This document shows positions 42,881 to 54,718 of a stretch of 64,000 bases of DNA, in pieces. The notes beneath the pieces are model-generated. The model had not been told where the DNA came from and ran no database searches. It saw nothing but the letters and a program-made list of their open reading frames with translations. Position 1 is the stretch's first letter; the number at the start of each line of letters is the position of its first letter. This stretch comes from Temnothorax longispinosus. Its lineage: Eukaryota > Arthropoda > Insecta > Hymenoptera > Formicidae. The translations under genes were made by a program, and so were the position numbers. The stretch is taken from contig NC_092368.1 in assembly GCF_030848805.1 (NCBI RefSeq), forward strand, positions 9,432,122 through 9,496,121, given 5' to 3'.

Positions 42881-43438
42881 CATTTGCTTATAACTTCTAC
42901 ATTTTTCAATGAAATGACTTGAAACTTGACATAAATAATGTACGATTATTATATTTAGTGTATAAAATCAAAATTATTTAATTAACAATTTTTCATAAAG
43001 CGCATAGATAATTTTTTTATTTTTTAAATATTTTTTAGTTTTTTTAAGTCGGTTCTATTTTTAAAAAAATTTTTTATTTTATACTTTTTTAGTGCTTCAT
43101 TAAATTAATATAAATAATTATTATCGCATATTTTCTTACTGCTTCGTACCCTGATGTTTTAGCGCGATATTTTATGTACTAAAACCTTTCTGGAGAATTG
43201 CTTTATAGGACAGTGAAAACCGCATTCAAATCCGTTCAGTAATTTTAAAGAAAATCGTAGTCATACATACATACATACATACACGCCGAATATAGAACCT
43301 TCATTTTTTGAAGTCGGTTAAAAAATGAAGTTAATTTGATTTTCAATGATAGTCTTAAACCTCGGGATGTTTAATTTTTGTGAGTTTTATAATAGAAAAG
43401 GAACTGTTTTTCTTGCTTCTCACATCTATTTCTTGAAC
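42881..43438. other. AT-rich tail with (CATA)n
   Basis: CCGCATTCAAATCCGTTCAG, then (CATA)5 at about 43265-43285, then TTTTTTGAAGTCGGTTAAAA. AAGTCGGTT also occurs at about 43047. This style of 3' tail is common to several insect transposons; I cannot assign the class. Confidence 0.4.
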
Positions 43439-44368
43439 TTAATCATCATCTACATCATTATCGCTGAAATATAATAAACATTTTGCATCTTCAGTTAATT
43501 CTTTCTTTTTATGTCCCATAATTTTTTGCGAATTAGATATTATTGGATCTGAAGCAATTATCAAATTATTAAAAATATCTTCATTATTTTGTGTTCGCGA
43601 CATTTTTCGCGAATGATTTTCTCTATGTTTTCTAAAATATTTATGGTTTGCTTCCTGAGCATCTTCAGATAATTGTCCTATTGGTACGATAGCATTTTTT
43701 ATAATATCACTGTCATGAATCAATAATTTGTGGACTGAGACTGGCATGTAGTACCATGGGTATAATGATACAAATAATTCGGCAGTTCTAAAAGCATAGG
43801 ATTCGAATTCCAACACGTTAATTCTATTACCGCTAGCGATTACTTGCAACAAAACTCCAAATCGAGTTATTAAGTTTTTATCTAAACCTGCGCAACCTGT
43901 AATGGCAGCTGATAATTCTGGATTAGCAAAAAATTTTTTGGCCGTGTTGCCATCATTGGATGTACCTTTTCCTTGTTTCACGAAGTCTATCAAGAGACCT
44001 GCTTTTGTTCTGAAGGCAGTCTGTATCTTTTTTTTTGCTCGACTTTTCGTTTATGACTCTCATTCCTCGCTGACCAACATTTGATATTAATTTTATACGA
44101 AATATGTAATAAGCATTCGAAACAGCGAATCCAGCAATGTAACCGTAATTGTAATGTAATTGTAATCGTAACGGCTAGCTATCCATTTTGACTTCAAATT
44201 CTTCGTGAAATTTATGAATTTTCGTTTCAATGGTTCCAACGCGATTTTGGGTAATTCAGTATCAACACATGATATTATGTGGCTTATTAAAGTCTCATAA
44301 TTTGATAAATCAAGATTATTTGCACGCATACAATTAAAAAGTTGACGATTCGTTCGGAAATTTTCCAT
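43439..44368 (-). pseudogene. Unclassified protein, probably transposon-derived, two segments
   Basis: 43439-43993 encodes 184 residues with SLYPWYYMPVSVHKLLIHDS, VPIGQLSEDAQEAN, RKHRENHSRK and NNLIIASDPI, ending in an acidic tail. Upstream on the minus strand, 44093-44368 encodes 91 residues starting MENFRTNRQLFNCMRANNLD. The PWYYMPxxVHK / GQLSEDAQEAN style resembles multi-copy uncharacterised insect proteins I associate with transposons, but I cannot name a family or a catalytic residue. The segments may be two exons or one frame broken between 43993 and 44093. Confidence 0.4.
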
Positions 44369-45429
44369 TTTGCGAGCCTGTTAAAGTATAATCTTTTATA
44401 TACTTTATATATTCTATATATTTTTCACTGTATCCTGAAAAGGACGCAAAGTGAATTGTATAAAACAACGACAAAAATCAAAACTTTCAAAATCAAAAAG
44501 TCTTTAATCGACTACTGATCGAGAAAAACTAACGAAAAGTTCTTATCTCCGCTGTTTTTATTTCCTCCTCCTCCCCTCTCCTTCCCTTCCCTCCCCACCC
44601 CCTTTCCTCCCCCTCGAGGAGAACGAATAATTTAACGTAGAGCAATTTTATTGGCCCATGGATTTACAGAATGCGCAGTACTCCAAATACATTTATCCAA
44701 TAATATTTATCATATTGCTATTATATTAATTAATGTAATTAATTGTTATAAAATATGGATGTAATTAATTGTTATAAAATAGCAATATTTAAACAAATTA
44801 TATATCCTCTTCGTCTTTCTTTTATGAGAAAATAGACATCTATATTCACTCGACATGATCGAACGTCGTCCATTGAGCTATTCATGGACGACGTTCGACT
44901 ATGTCGAGTGAACTTTGAGGTCAATTATCTCAAAAAGGGGGACGAAAGGGGATGAATGATCATATATGGCCAAAAACTAGACACTTTGCCCTATTAAATG
45001 GAGCAGAGTAAACCTTAATCCATTCTAATCCACAAACTTTCTTCCTGTTTGAATATTGAAGTATATAAGAAATTTTTAATAGTCGAATATGTCGTGTATA
45101 TTTATTAATATATAATAGTACTCAAATGACATAAAACTAAAATAAATATGTTTTTTAAACCCTAATAAATAAGTTCTGATAGGCATTTAACTCATATTCG
45201 CAGTTATACTTTCGGCGGAGACTTTAGAAAGTAACCTATCGAATTACTAGAATTTCAGTATTCACGAAAATGTCATACTTTATCAGATCATTTTGAGGAA
45301 ATAACAAAGGATAAAATCAATTATAAGCACATTTATTTATAGTTTAGAATATATATTAACATAAAATCTCATCAAAATTTGAATTATACGTTTTTCATTT
45401 TTTCGTCCAATATCCGGTTTTTGATAGAT
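44369..45429. other. Unassigned; pyrimidine tract and 66-bp hairpin
   Basis: 44567-44617 is nearly pure C/T. 44846-44911 is a hairpin: TCACTCGACATGATCGAACG with mirrored TCGACTATGTCGAGTGA, 27-bp arms, short loop. ATGTAATTAATTGTTATAAA is duplicated at about 44740-44780. No gene. Confidence 0.5.
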
Positions 45430-46019
45430 TCGCCCCACTGTGCGCCGGTTTCCCGCGCCTGCGCAGTGGCGCACCGCCTGCCATGTCCGCCGATCCAAGC
45501 GCTACTTCCTGCATCTAGCGCCGCTCCTTCCAGCGGCGCCCCTTGAACTATCTTCGCGCCAACGCGGCCTCTTTAAATGATCCGGCTGTCCAGGCCGCGA
45601 TGATCTGGCCGGCGTTACGTGGGCCAGGCTGGCCGGGCCATGGCCACGTCCGGCAGCCCCTCGGGGTGGCGGCCACAGGACCGTACGCTCCCTGGGTCGT
45701 GACGCTGCACCCTGGTCTCCATGAGACTATATCAGGGCGTCCCACTCCCCGGGGTTCTTAGGCTTCTAACTTCTTCGAGGGCCGTTCGGGGTCGGATCTC
45801 GTACGGCGGCCCTTGCGTTGCGCTTGCGGGAAGGTCCGGGCGGGACCCGATTGACAGCCACGTCCCTCGGTTGCTTCCTGGGTTCTCCGATTTCTCCTCC
45901 GTTGCGACTCAAGGCCGTTACACAAGATACCCGGTCACCACCGTCAATCCCCCTAAAATAATTTCAATGCTAATTAATCCTTCCGCCGAAGTGGCGCTTT
46001 GAATGACAACATAATAAGA
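45430..46019. other. GC-rich island
   Basis: CpG-rich, about 560 bp, in AT-rich surroundings. Open frames on both strands look like composition artefacts. It ends near CCGCCGAAGTGGCGCTTTGA. Likely an LTR or leader fragment, unproven. Confidence 0.35.
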
Positions 46020-46984
46020 TCTTATTCTAACGTGTATTGTAATAGAAAATGCAATATGCTGTTTTTAGTAACATTTATAATATATTTTTTAAACAGTAAA
46101 AATTTTACGAACAAATATGAATAAAATTGTCAATATAAAAAGTGCGACGCAGAGTGACGCATTCTTTCTTATCTCATAACAAAGATTACAAAGGATAAAA
46201 AATAATTAAAAAAAATTAGCTGCTCTTTGCAAAATAAACCACAATGTGGTGGCGCCTAGTGGTAGAATCCAGAGACGCGGTAGTGTCTCGCGCCAAGTAT
46301 ACGCGAAGCGACACCGTATATATTAATAGTTCGTGAGATTAGTAATGACAATAGATGATAGTCGTCGATCGATTTTGTCGTCTTTTGATTATTTATCACA
46401 GTATGTTAATTGCATATGTATGATTGTCAACAGCTCAATAATGCTTTACAGTTAGTTCTTTGTCTTAGTTCAACCCAAATAGAAGCATAATGTATTCGGG
46501 AAACATAATCGCCGCAAAATTCACGCAATTATTTTAGAAAATAAAGGTGAATCAGAGCATGTGCGGAAGCAATGTGTTTTAAATTATTTAATTTGAGATT
46601 ATTAAATTTGAGATTTATTTAATTTGAGAAAGATGAAAATGGAAAAAAGAACTAGCAATGTACATAAAAAAGCATTTTTTTATATATATTTTAATAAATG
46701 GTATAAGTATAATTAATAAAGTATGCGCGTATTAATAAACATTTTTTATGTAAAAATAAATAATATATATGTCTGTCATATTGGATCCGCTATTTTGTTT
46801 TTCGTAACGTTAACTTTTTATTCGTAATCCGCGATCTCGAAAACCCCAATATATCAAGTTTCGGCTAAATCAGATATTTTTTAAATATATATGTCCGCCA
46901 TATTGGATCAGCGACCTCGACAACCTTAGTATATCAATTTTCATTTAAATTAAAAAACGCCTTCATATTTTGGCCAGGTTTTTG
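46020..46984. repeat. Truncated GAGACAC repeat and ATGGCGG-type repeats
   Basis: 46264-46312 carries GAGACGCGGTAGTGTCTCGC then GCCAAGTATACGCG, a fourth, short GAGACAC copy. 46760-46960 has two CATATTGGAT(C)CGC-type units related to 49380-49760, 55640-55760 and 63690-63850. The rest is AT-rich and unassigned. Confidence 0.5.
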
Positions 46985-47150
46985 AGATTTGGGACCACTG
47001 GGCGTCGGGCCATGCAGATGGCACATGCTCGACGCGCATTCGGCGCGCGTACGGCGGATTGCCGTTACGCTGGCTTAGCTGCGCATGTATGGCGAGTCGC
47101 CGTTCCGCAGGCTCAATAATACAGTGTGCGGTCCGCCACAGTATTGTTGT
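46985..47150 (+). repeat. Fragment shared with the 14763-15712 LTR-like segment
   Basis: GCCATGCAGATGGCACATGC, then TCGACGCGCATTCG and GCCGTTCCGCAGGC, then GTGTGCGGTC, align with 15580-15695 in the same orientation with moderate divergence. It supports that segment being an interspersed retroelement sequence. Confidence 0.6.
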
Positions 47151-47316
47151 ATTTCAGCAAATAAAAGATCTTCTATTGCTTCTCATCTATCGTTATACTT
47201 GGATAAGTCATTGTAATAGTGTGCAAAGGGCAAAAGTGAAAAAAGATAAAATGGCGGAATATTATACTCATATATTACTGAATTTCGATCTTTAATCATA
47301 CTTTGGAAACATTGTG
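47151..47316. other. Unassigned sequence before the SINE
   Basis: Continuation of the LTR-like fragment's flank; contains an AATAAAAG at about 47161. Ends with the SINE's target duplication. Confidence 0.4.
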
Positions 47317-47625
47317 GGGGCGGCAGTGTGGTCTAGTGGTAGAGCGCCAGACTTGTAATCTGAGAAACCAGGTTCGAGTCCACTAGAGCCATGTAAACAT
47401 GGAATGTTTTTCTGAAAGCTGCGCTCTTCTGTGCAAGATAGGCTCTTGTGCGGAGCAAACTGGGCTCCGTCTTTCGGGAAAAGTTAAGCCGTTGGTCCAA
47501 AGGGTTAAAGTGAGAGGAGAAGGGTAGTAGTGAGTAAAGGGTTGGGAACGTCCCTACAAAACGCCTTGCAACCCTGAAGAGAGTAAACGAGTCAATAAAC
47601 GAAATTTACGAATTTTTTTTTTAAT
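47317..47625 (+). mobile_element. tRNA-derived SINE, copy 2
   Basis: Same family as 17779-18052. Box A is GTGGTCTAGTGG, anticodon arm CAGACTTGTAATCTG (anticodon TGT, Thr) and box B GGTTCGAGTCC. The body shares AAGATAGGCTCT, CTGGGCTCCGTCTTTCGG and TTGGTCCAAAGGGTTAAAGT. The tail is longer, with CAATAAACGAAATTTACGAA then T-run. An 18-bp duplication TACTTTGGAAACATTGTG (47299-47316, 47626-47643) proves the borders. Confidence 0.92.
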
Positions 47626-47925
47626 TACTTTGGAAACATTGTGCCTTAAGGAGATCCTATAAAAAAAGACTCCGACGATGTCGATAATGTCAACATTTCT
47701 AATTCTGTTCTAATTCGTTTTTTATGTTACCGGCCTATATCTGTCCTTGTCTAACGAGATATCTATATGATATATCTGTTCTTGTCCGATTGCTGCGCCA
47801 TCTCTCGCTACACGCAATACTGCTCATCCTATCAACCTGCATGTGCCTCTGAATAATAAAACTTCATTAGAGAAAATCTTTTTTTCTAGTCTTTGAACTT
47901 CTATTTACACGATATTGTTCCACAT
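47626..47925. other. No recognisable feature
   Basis: Begins with the SINE target duplication; the remainder shows no open frame or repeat that I can place. Confidence 0.4.
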
Positions 47926-48895
47926 GTTGTCCCTTTTTTTTACGCAGAGAAATTTTCGACTGCTGGAATCCCGGGACTGGCCCGGTTTACCCAGCAGCCC
48001 CCTTTTCGGTCGAAGACCCTCTCGTCTTCGGGGAAAAGACGAGGGGAGTGCCGGATTTTTACCGGCTAAAACTCTGCGGGTGTCCATCCCGGCGCGTTAG
48101 TGGAAGGGCCCCGGAAAACGCACTGATTCTTCCGGGGCCCTCCCCGCGCCATGCCCGCGTTATCGGGCACCGTCCTGGGGAAGTTTATTCTCTTCAGCCC
48201 CAAAACTATGTGGCGGGTTGGAGGGACACCAGCTCCATCCCGCCACTCCTCGTGCTGGGGGGGGGGTTTAGTTGCGGACGTGCAGTTACCCCGCCCGCAC
48301 GCCCGCACCCCCAGCCGCCCCCCCTTCTCGAGATCTCGGTGCCGCAGTGTCCTTGCGGCACCGCGCAGGGAAAGAAGGGTATGTTCTTCCCTTTTCTTTG
48401 CCTGTAATGCAAGGAAGAAGTATACTTCGAAAAATATGATCCGCATTTTCCGACACTCTGCTGGTATCAAGCAGAGCCAGCAGGAGGGGGAGACGAATCC
48501 TGCATACCCGCTCCCCCTCTCCGTTGTCATTGACTAGGTTGGGCGACAACAGGGGCGCCGCCACTCGACCGGCAACCCCGTCGCCGGTGCGATAATGGTG
48601 GCGGCGGTGGTGGTTCCCTGTGATTGTCTTCGTCGCCAGAGGAAGGAGGAGGAGCAGTCGCTCTCCTCCTTCTTCTAGCCATCTCCACCCTAACAGGGGA
48701 GCCTCTCTGATATGGGCGCCGCCACGGGCACGACGGCGCCGACGTGGCGGTGGTGGCGGCGGTGGTGGTGGTTCACCGCCTTCTTTGCCTTCCTCCTCAG
48801 GAGGAGGAGGGGGGGAGGCAACTTCCCCCCTCCTTATGCGCTCTGCCGCCTTCTTCTGTGACATGACGCTGTCATAGAAAGACACGAAGGCGTTT
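47926..48895. other. GC-rich island with Pro-rich minus-strand frame
   Basis: A hairpin AGACCCTCTCGTCTTCGGGG / AAAAGACGAGGGG lies near 48010-48040. The minus-strand frame 48286-48885 starts MSFYDSVMSQKKAAERIRRG and becomes Pro/Arg low complexity, driven by (GGAGGA)n and (GGTGGC)n repeats. It could be a retrotransposon ORF1 start but no CCHC knuckle or other motif is visible, so no gene is called. Confidence 0.35.
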
Positions 48896-49261
48896 CATTT
48901 ACATGTTATTGTTTTTAGTAAAATTGGGTATCATTTTGTATTTATAAAATGCAGTATTTTTGTTTAAGCAAATATTGTCGTCAGGCGACAGCTGTATGTG
49001 CCCAAATTTTTAATTTTTTTTTTGTGTTTGATATGAAATCGTGTGGCTAGAACTAGATTTTTGTATACTTTAATTCTGTAAAAGAGTTTTGCAATTCTGT
49101 AAAGTCAATTCAAAGATTTCTTCTAATAAAGAAATGTCTGTAATTACTGCCATCCTAACGAGTGAGGTATCATTAGATACCTTATAGTATGTACCACTAA
49201 GAAAAAATTTGCCTAATTTTGCTCGTTTTCGCATAATTGTAAGAATTTTATAATAATTCAT
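48896..49261. other. No recognisable feature
   Basis: AT-rich; a 63-residue minus-strand frame has no match to anything I know. Confidence 0.4.
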
Positions 49262-49770
49262 TACCGCGCCACAGTAGGCCAGGAATCACAAAAAGTGACC
49301 AAAAGTATAGATTTCATCAGATTTGTATGAAACTTGGTATAAAGAGAATTCGTTAATTTCGAAAATAATATCAAAAGTTAAAAATTCGAAATGGCGGATC
49401 TAATATGGCGACAATAATTTCAAAATTCTTACATTCCAGGTAGCAGAGTGACGTCAAGTGACGTATTAATTTCGTCTTAATGACGTCCTTTAACGTCATT
49501 AAGACGTCTTTAGACGTCATCTTGCTACCTGGGATATTTGCACAAAACTTGGTACAAGGGGGATTTTTGGGGTCGCTGCTTTCGAATACAGTGTAAAAAT
49601 TTGAAAATTCAAACTGGTGAGTTCAATATGGCCGCCGTAATTTCAACATTCTTACATATTTTCATGAAAAGTGGTACGTAGAAGTTTTAAAGCTTGCTGA
49701 TTTTATATGTAATGTCAAAATGTGAAAATTTTAAATGGCGGAACCAATATGGTGATCATAATAAAAAAAA
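49262..49770. repeat. ATGGCGG(A/T)...ATATGG repeat family, about three units
   Basis: AAATTCGAAATGGCGGATCT, CAAACTGGTGAGTTCAATAT and TTTAAATGGCGGAACCAATA mark units at about 49385, 49605 and 49725. The first unit matches the reverse complement of about 63690-63900. A separate inverted pair TGACGTC...TTAAGACGTC lies at about 49450-49520 between units (AGGTAGCAGAGTGACGTCA mirrored by TGACGTCATCTTGCTACCT type ends), likely a small MITE. Confidence 0.55.
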
Positions 49771-49774
49771 AACA

Positions 49775-50050
49775 GTAAAATTATTAGGTGTCTTTGGTCT
49801 TGCAGAAGTTCAGATAACCCTTTCATTGAAGTCACGCCTCTTTTTTCACTTATTCTATATTATAAATATGCCTGTCATTAGCCTATTATACACTGGTAAA
49901 AGAGTTTATTTATATGAAATAAATGTTAAGGTTGAATATAGCGAATTAAATATTTATTAGGCAAATAAAGAGGCGTGATGTTAATGAAAGGTTTATCTAA
50001 ACTTCTGCAAGACCAAAAATACCTAATACTCTTACTGTTTTGCTTCCTAA
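49775..50050. mobile_element. Inverted-repeat MITE, about 85-bp arms
   Basis: TCTTTGGTCTTGCAGAAGTT and CACGCCTCTTT at the left are mirrored by AAAGAGGCGTGAT and AACTTCTGCAAGACCAAAAA at the right. Inner AT-rich sequence is noncoding. Confidence 0.65.
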
Positions 50051-50427
50051 TAGAGGAAGGTTTATTTTTGTAAACCTCGTGTATGGACCTTTGATCCCGT
50101 ATGAAGTTAGGTCTAATCAACCAAATCTTAAAGAATTATACATATATAAAATAGGGGTAAAAAAGACCAAAGAATAAATTGTTTTTTTAGTTTTCGATGC
50201 CAATGTGTTCTGAATGCTCTAAAACGTCGGAAATACACATTAAAAATAAATGTCCGTATATGTGTGTGTGTATGTGTGTACAAATATATCTAACTCAAAA
50301 ACTAATCAACCAAATTTTAAAGAATTATACATGAAATAGAGGCAGAAAAGACTAAAGAATATAATAGAATTAGAAAAATTGCTAATAATAAAGGGGTTAC
50401 CAATTCTGTCTAAAAAAATCTACGTTA
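50051..50427. repeat. Two units related to the 29154 Helitron-like tandem repeats
   Basis: AATCAACCAAATCTTAAAGA and AATCAACCAAATTTTAAAGA, each followed by ATTATACAT(...)AAATAG and AAAAGAC, repeat at about 50116 and 50305 with a (TG)n tract between. Confidence 0.5.
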
Positions 50428-51607
50428 GGGGAGACCAAGGCTATCTGTCTACGGGGGCTATGTGTCCACAGTACTGCTATCTCAAGTTTTAAGAAATAGA
50501 TGTCTTTTCCATTGTAACAAGTAGTTCAAAAATGCCCTACGTAAGATATTTAAATGTTGTTTGTTTTCTTGCGATGCCTCTCGCAGACGCTATATACGTT
50601 AAAAAAAAAGCAAAAACAATTATTCACATTTTTTGACGGTTGAAAAATTTGCTGTGCGACAGTAGTTTAACTCAAATTAAAGTAAGCAATTCATAATATT
50701 ATCAATTAATATATAGTTATCAGGTGAGAAGCGTCAAATCTTAATTTCGCATAATCTAAAATTGGAAACATGTTAAAGACTGAAAAACGTGGTCGGGGCT
50801 ATCTGTCCTATTTTTGATGGGGCAATGTGTCTACACTTCAATGACAAATTGTTCTTTTATTAATAGATAATGCTGCGTAACTACAAAAGAAATATTTTCC
50901 TTAAGACGGACAAGGTAGACATATCCAATAAAATTATACTTAGAGCGATTAAAAGACTAAAAATCGAGCGAGAATTTTTTCGTAAAAACAACGTTAAACT
51001 TTGGAATAAATGTTTGGGTTCTCACTCGCTACTATAAAAAAGTGACCTACGAGCAGTTATTTAATCCTGCGATTCAAGAATCGTCATTAAATTTTTATTT
51101 TAAAAATATACGTCAAGTTAAATATATGAGTTTGTCTTAAATTATTGAATATTTTCTATTTCAAACGCTGCTGAGGATAAAGTAAAGACCACAAATTAAA
51201 AAAAAAGATTAAAGGATTGAGGGGACAAAAGAAAATTATCACATTGATTTTGCAACGGACTCAAAATCAGTTTGATGTCACCGTATATAAAGAAAAGTCA
51301 GCTCTACGCAGAAAACTTGTCAAAAAATCTACACAAAGTGCCTACTACTTCTCTGACTTCAACGACTCTAGGCAGTTTTTTCAATATTATATATTAATAA
51401 TAAATAATATTATAAATAAGTATAGAAATTAATATAAATAATGTGTTTTTTATTATGTGGACAGATAGCCCCGCATATGGGGCTATCTGTCTACGTTTGA
51501 CTAGTCCACTTAAAAAATTCGCCTCTTTAAAATGTTAAAAGATCAACGATTTCTTGTGAATTCTTGTTGAGAATCTAACGCTCAAAAAGTGAAAACGAGC
51601 GTTAGGA

Positions 51608-52473
51608 TGTTACGTCCTCCGGACGTTTTCTCACGAATCACTCGCACACTCTCACACTCCCGGAACGCGCCCGAAAAGAATAAAAGCTCTTAAGGTGGTA
51701 CTGAGTTTTAATATGATAATCCAGTACAAAAGAACAATGCAATATAATATGTAATATCCGCAAATGCTCATTAGCCTCGAAAGCGTCTGCACGATGCGAC
51801 AGCCAGACCAAATCTGTCATGGAGCCCAAAAACAACGACCGGGCGGTTGTCAATAAACAACCCCCTTAAGGGGATGCTGAAGACAGGTCTGTTTTACCAC
51901 GAAATTTTCAGACACACAAATCTTTTGATTGATTTCACCGAATTAAAAATTTTTTGTCCAGAATTAAAGTATGGACGATAACGAAGACGGCAAGCACCAA
52001 TTGCGTATGAAAAACGAAAAAAAATTAGAAAATTACATTTTTATTTTCGATTCTGCGGTCGACTCATGACAACATTTGCTGCAGATAAAAGTTTTAGACT
52101 GTGTACGTATACAAAAACCTTGCAGCCGTCACGGAAATACAATAAAGAAGAATCCTGTGCTTGCAGAAATGAGCTGCGAGCTTTAGTATAAGAGAAAAGT
52201 ATGTTAGAAAATTTCATATGCACATGTTACGCGTCTCCCCGAATTCAGCCAAAAACTCTGCGCTCTGTATGTATGTGTAAGAATCGGTGAGCACTTCTTT
52301 ATCGACGCTGGTCGAGTTTGCCTGCGCTCTGTATGTACATGTAAGAATCGGTGAGCACTTCTTTATCGACGCTGATCGAGTTCGCCCGCGACTTCAGCAT
52401 CCCCTTAACGATGAAGCTCCACGATGACACTCAAGGGAAGATATTCAGGAGATGAAAGACCAGGGACGTAACA
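51608..52473 (-). mobile_element. Gypsy 3' LTR (minus strand) carrying a nested MITE
   Basis: Minus strand: TGTTACGTCCCTGG at 52473 to GGAGGACGTAACA at 51608, with matching inverted ends. Directly before it on that strand lies a purine-rich tract (AGAGGGGGGGCAG, about 52474-52487), the expected primer for plus-strand synthesis. Without the nested 51870-52404 element the LTR is about 330 bp. Confidence 0.82.
51870..52404. mobile_element. TTAA-flanked MITE with internal 67-bp tandem duplication
   Basis: TTAA (51866-51869), GGGGATGCTGAAG; right CTTCAGCATCCCC, TTAA (52405-52408). Near the right end GCGCTCTGTATGTA(T/C) through CGACGCTG(G/A)TCGAGTT occurs twice in tandem (52258-52390). TTAA duplication fits piggyBac or Kolobok. 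Confidence 0.78.
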
Positions 52474-52487
52474 CTGCCCCCCCTCTA

Positions 52488-53166
52488 TTAAGATTGTCGT
52501 CCCGACAATCGAAAACAAGGGGCATCCATTGTCAATCCAAAGTTCTGTGCTCCGATGTCGACTTCATGACTCCCGCGAATATCCCTGTTCTACCCTGGGC
52601 TCCTGCCACAGGTTACCGAACAATCCGCGATTCTGGATCTCGTCGTACATCCGCACAAATTGTTGATTCCAGGGTAACGACGAGTCTTCCTGCCCTACCC
52701 TGGGCTGCCGCCGCAGGTTACCGAGCGATTCCGTCATTTTGGACCTAATCGACTTCCAGAGTCCCCCGAAAACAAGTCCCGGTCTCCCTACGTTCTCCGG
52801 TTCAGACAAGGGGGGGTATCCTCCGTGGACCCATCGTCCCTTATGGACTCCCCAAGTCCCTGTCTCGGCATTTGCCCAAAGTCCCGCGGGAAAACCACGG
52901 ATCAAAAAAACCGCGGGCGAGACAGTCTTCTTAAAGTACAAGATATCCAACAAAATTCTATCCAACAAGGTGTGACTCGTCGTTCAGCCAATCCGCCATC
53001 TTCAGGAAAACGTTTTCCTCAAGGCAAACCTCTCCTTAGATCGGAAGTCTCCTAAGACGGAAAAAATAAATTACGCAGTAACTACTTAATTTATTTACAT
53101 TTAAATTAAAATATCCCTCCCAAATTTTAAAGAAAAATTAACATTTCCGGGCTCCAATCTTTTTTA
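52488..53166 (-). other. Gypsy region between integrase and 3' LTR
   Basis: No recognised domain. On the minus strand GGTAACCTGCGGCGGCAGCC and GGTAACCTGTGGCAGGAGCC, each followed by CAGGGTAG, mark an imperfect tandem repeat (about 52560-52730). The 134-residue frame at 52564-52968 is probably not a gene. Confidence 0.4.
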
Positions 53167-54300
53167 TTAGTTTTCTAAACTTCTCTCGAGAAAAGGAGCT
53201 AATCTATCTGAATGTACAATTTTCCTCCTATGTCTAGACGATCTCTCTATACAAAACACCACGTCACTAAGTTTTTTTACTATCCGGAATGGACCTTCCC
53301 AACTTCCTTGTAACTTTGGAGCTTTCCCTTTACTTCTTCGAGGATTATAAAACCAAACTTTCTGTCCTACCTCAAAAAGAATTCTTCTGGCACCACGATC
53401 ATAACAAAGCTTCATCTGAGAAGATTTCAGATTCATTCGCTCTCTAACTGAAAAATGGATTTTCTTTAATTTTTCCTTTAAATTTCTTATAAAATTCCTT
53501 CCTAAAAGTCTTCCTTCAGCAGATTCAAGATTTCCCCGTAAAAGATCCACCGGTAACCTAAGTTCCCTACCAAAATATAACTCTGCCGGAGTCACGCCAG
53601 TGGTTTCATGCTTTGAAGATCTGTAAGCTAAAAGAAACATGGGAATCCACCGATCCCAGTCTTTTTGATCCTCTGACACGTATTTCGCCAAGAAATTTGA
53701 AATAGTCTGATGCTGACGTTCTACTTGTCCGTCAGATTGAGGATGAAGGGCGGTGGTTCTAGTCTTCTTTATCCCGAGTAATTTCATTAATTCTGAGAAA
53801 AGTTGTGATTCAAAGTTCTTCCCTTGATCGGTGTGAACTTTACTTGGAATTCCATGCCTTGAGATAAATTGATTAACAAAGACTTCAGCGACCGTTTTAG
53901 CTCTGATATTTTTAATAGGAAAAGCCTCCACCCATTTAGTGAAGCAATCTACGATAACAAGCAAATATCTGTTTCCGGATCTTGTCAAAGGAAGAGGACC
54001 AAGTATGTCCATCTGTATTCTTTCTAATGGAGCTCCAACATTATAAATTTGTAGAGGAGATTTCCCTTTTCCTGAAGGACCTTTCTTCGAAACACAGATT
54101 TTACAGGTTTTGCACCATTCCTCAACATCCTGTTTGCAGGTTGCCCAGAAGAATCGTTTTCGAATTTTTCCTAAAGTCTTATTGACTCCGAAATGTCCTC
54201 CTGCTGGAGAATCATGCGTCTCTTCTAATATCTCGACGTACCCGAATATTCGAGAACGCTTGATTTGCTGCAAAACGCGTTTATTTGCCTTTCCCCCGGT
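53167..54300 (-). pseudogene. Ty3/Gypsy integrase, near-complete
   Basis: The open frame 53167-54342 begins in foreign sequence (first 20-25 residues). From about residue 35 it has an HHCC zinc-binding domain (H43, H50, C80, C83) and then the core with D112 (MDILGPLP), D172 (HTDQGKNFES) and E208 (DGQVERQHQ), the D,D-35-E spacing exact. The C-terminal part shows WEGPFRIVKKLSDV, a GPY/F-type module, then HSDRLAPF. It is open to its stop, but RT, protease, gag and 5' LTR are missing, so the element cannot move by itself. Similar to mdg-type Gypsy elements in layout. Confidence 0.9.
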
Positions 54301-54718
54301 TTTTTTGGTGTTTTCGCTCGTGCCCGGACCACAGGTGTACATCGCGTGATCGCTCGTACTGCGACCAATAGTTTGGTCGCTCGACGATTTGGAGCCAATC
54401 AGCGTTTCCCACGTCTCGAAATTCCTCGCGGAAAAGTTCGGAGCTCCGGCCGCGATCGTTTCGCTTGCTCCGGCCGGGAGCTCAGTGAGCCATCATAAAT
54501 CGTACGCGACACTTTCGTTTGTCGACATCGAGAATACGGAGTCAAACCGTAGCGAGTACGAAAGTGCGAAATAGCGAGTGCGATATTACCACGAGAATAT
54601 TCTGACATTGTAACCAGCTTTGAATAAAGTGACTCTTGTCTCGTTTTAAACGAGCTACTGACTATTTTTTGTGCTCTTCTCGGCGCGGCGCGCGAAAACA
54701 TCGAGCGGTCCACTAACA
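54301..54718 (+). mobile_element. LTR-like fragment joined to the truncated Gypsy pol
   Basis: GC-rich sequence with AATAAA at about 54624 and ending CCACTAACA, which looks like the 3' end of a plus-oriented LTR. A TG near 54308 could start it, but no target duplication was found. It marks the truncation point of the Gypsy pol frame. Confidence 0.4.

Noticed and set aside
44428..44465. Another hammerhead-like motif (CTGAAAAGGACG)
   Set aside because: The first box resembles others, but no GAAAC partner follows.
48286..48885. Pro-rich 199-residue minus-strand protein
   Set aside because: Low-complexity (GGAGGA)n and (GGTGGC)n repeats explain the frame; no retrotransposon ORF1 motif is visible.
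52564..52968. 134-residue minus-strand frame between Gypsy integrase and LTR as an env gene
   Set aside because: No signal peptide, membrane segment or known env motif; it contains an imperfect tandem repeat, more like untranslated sequence.
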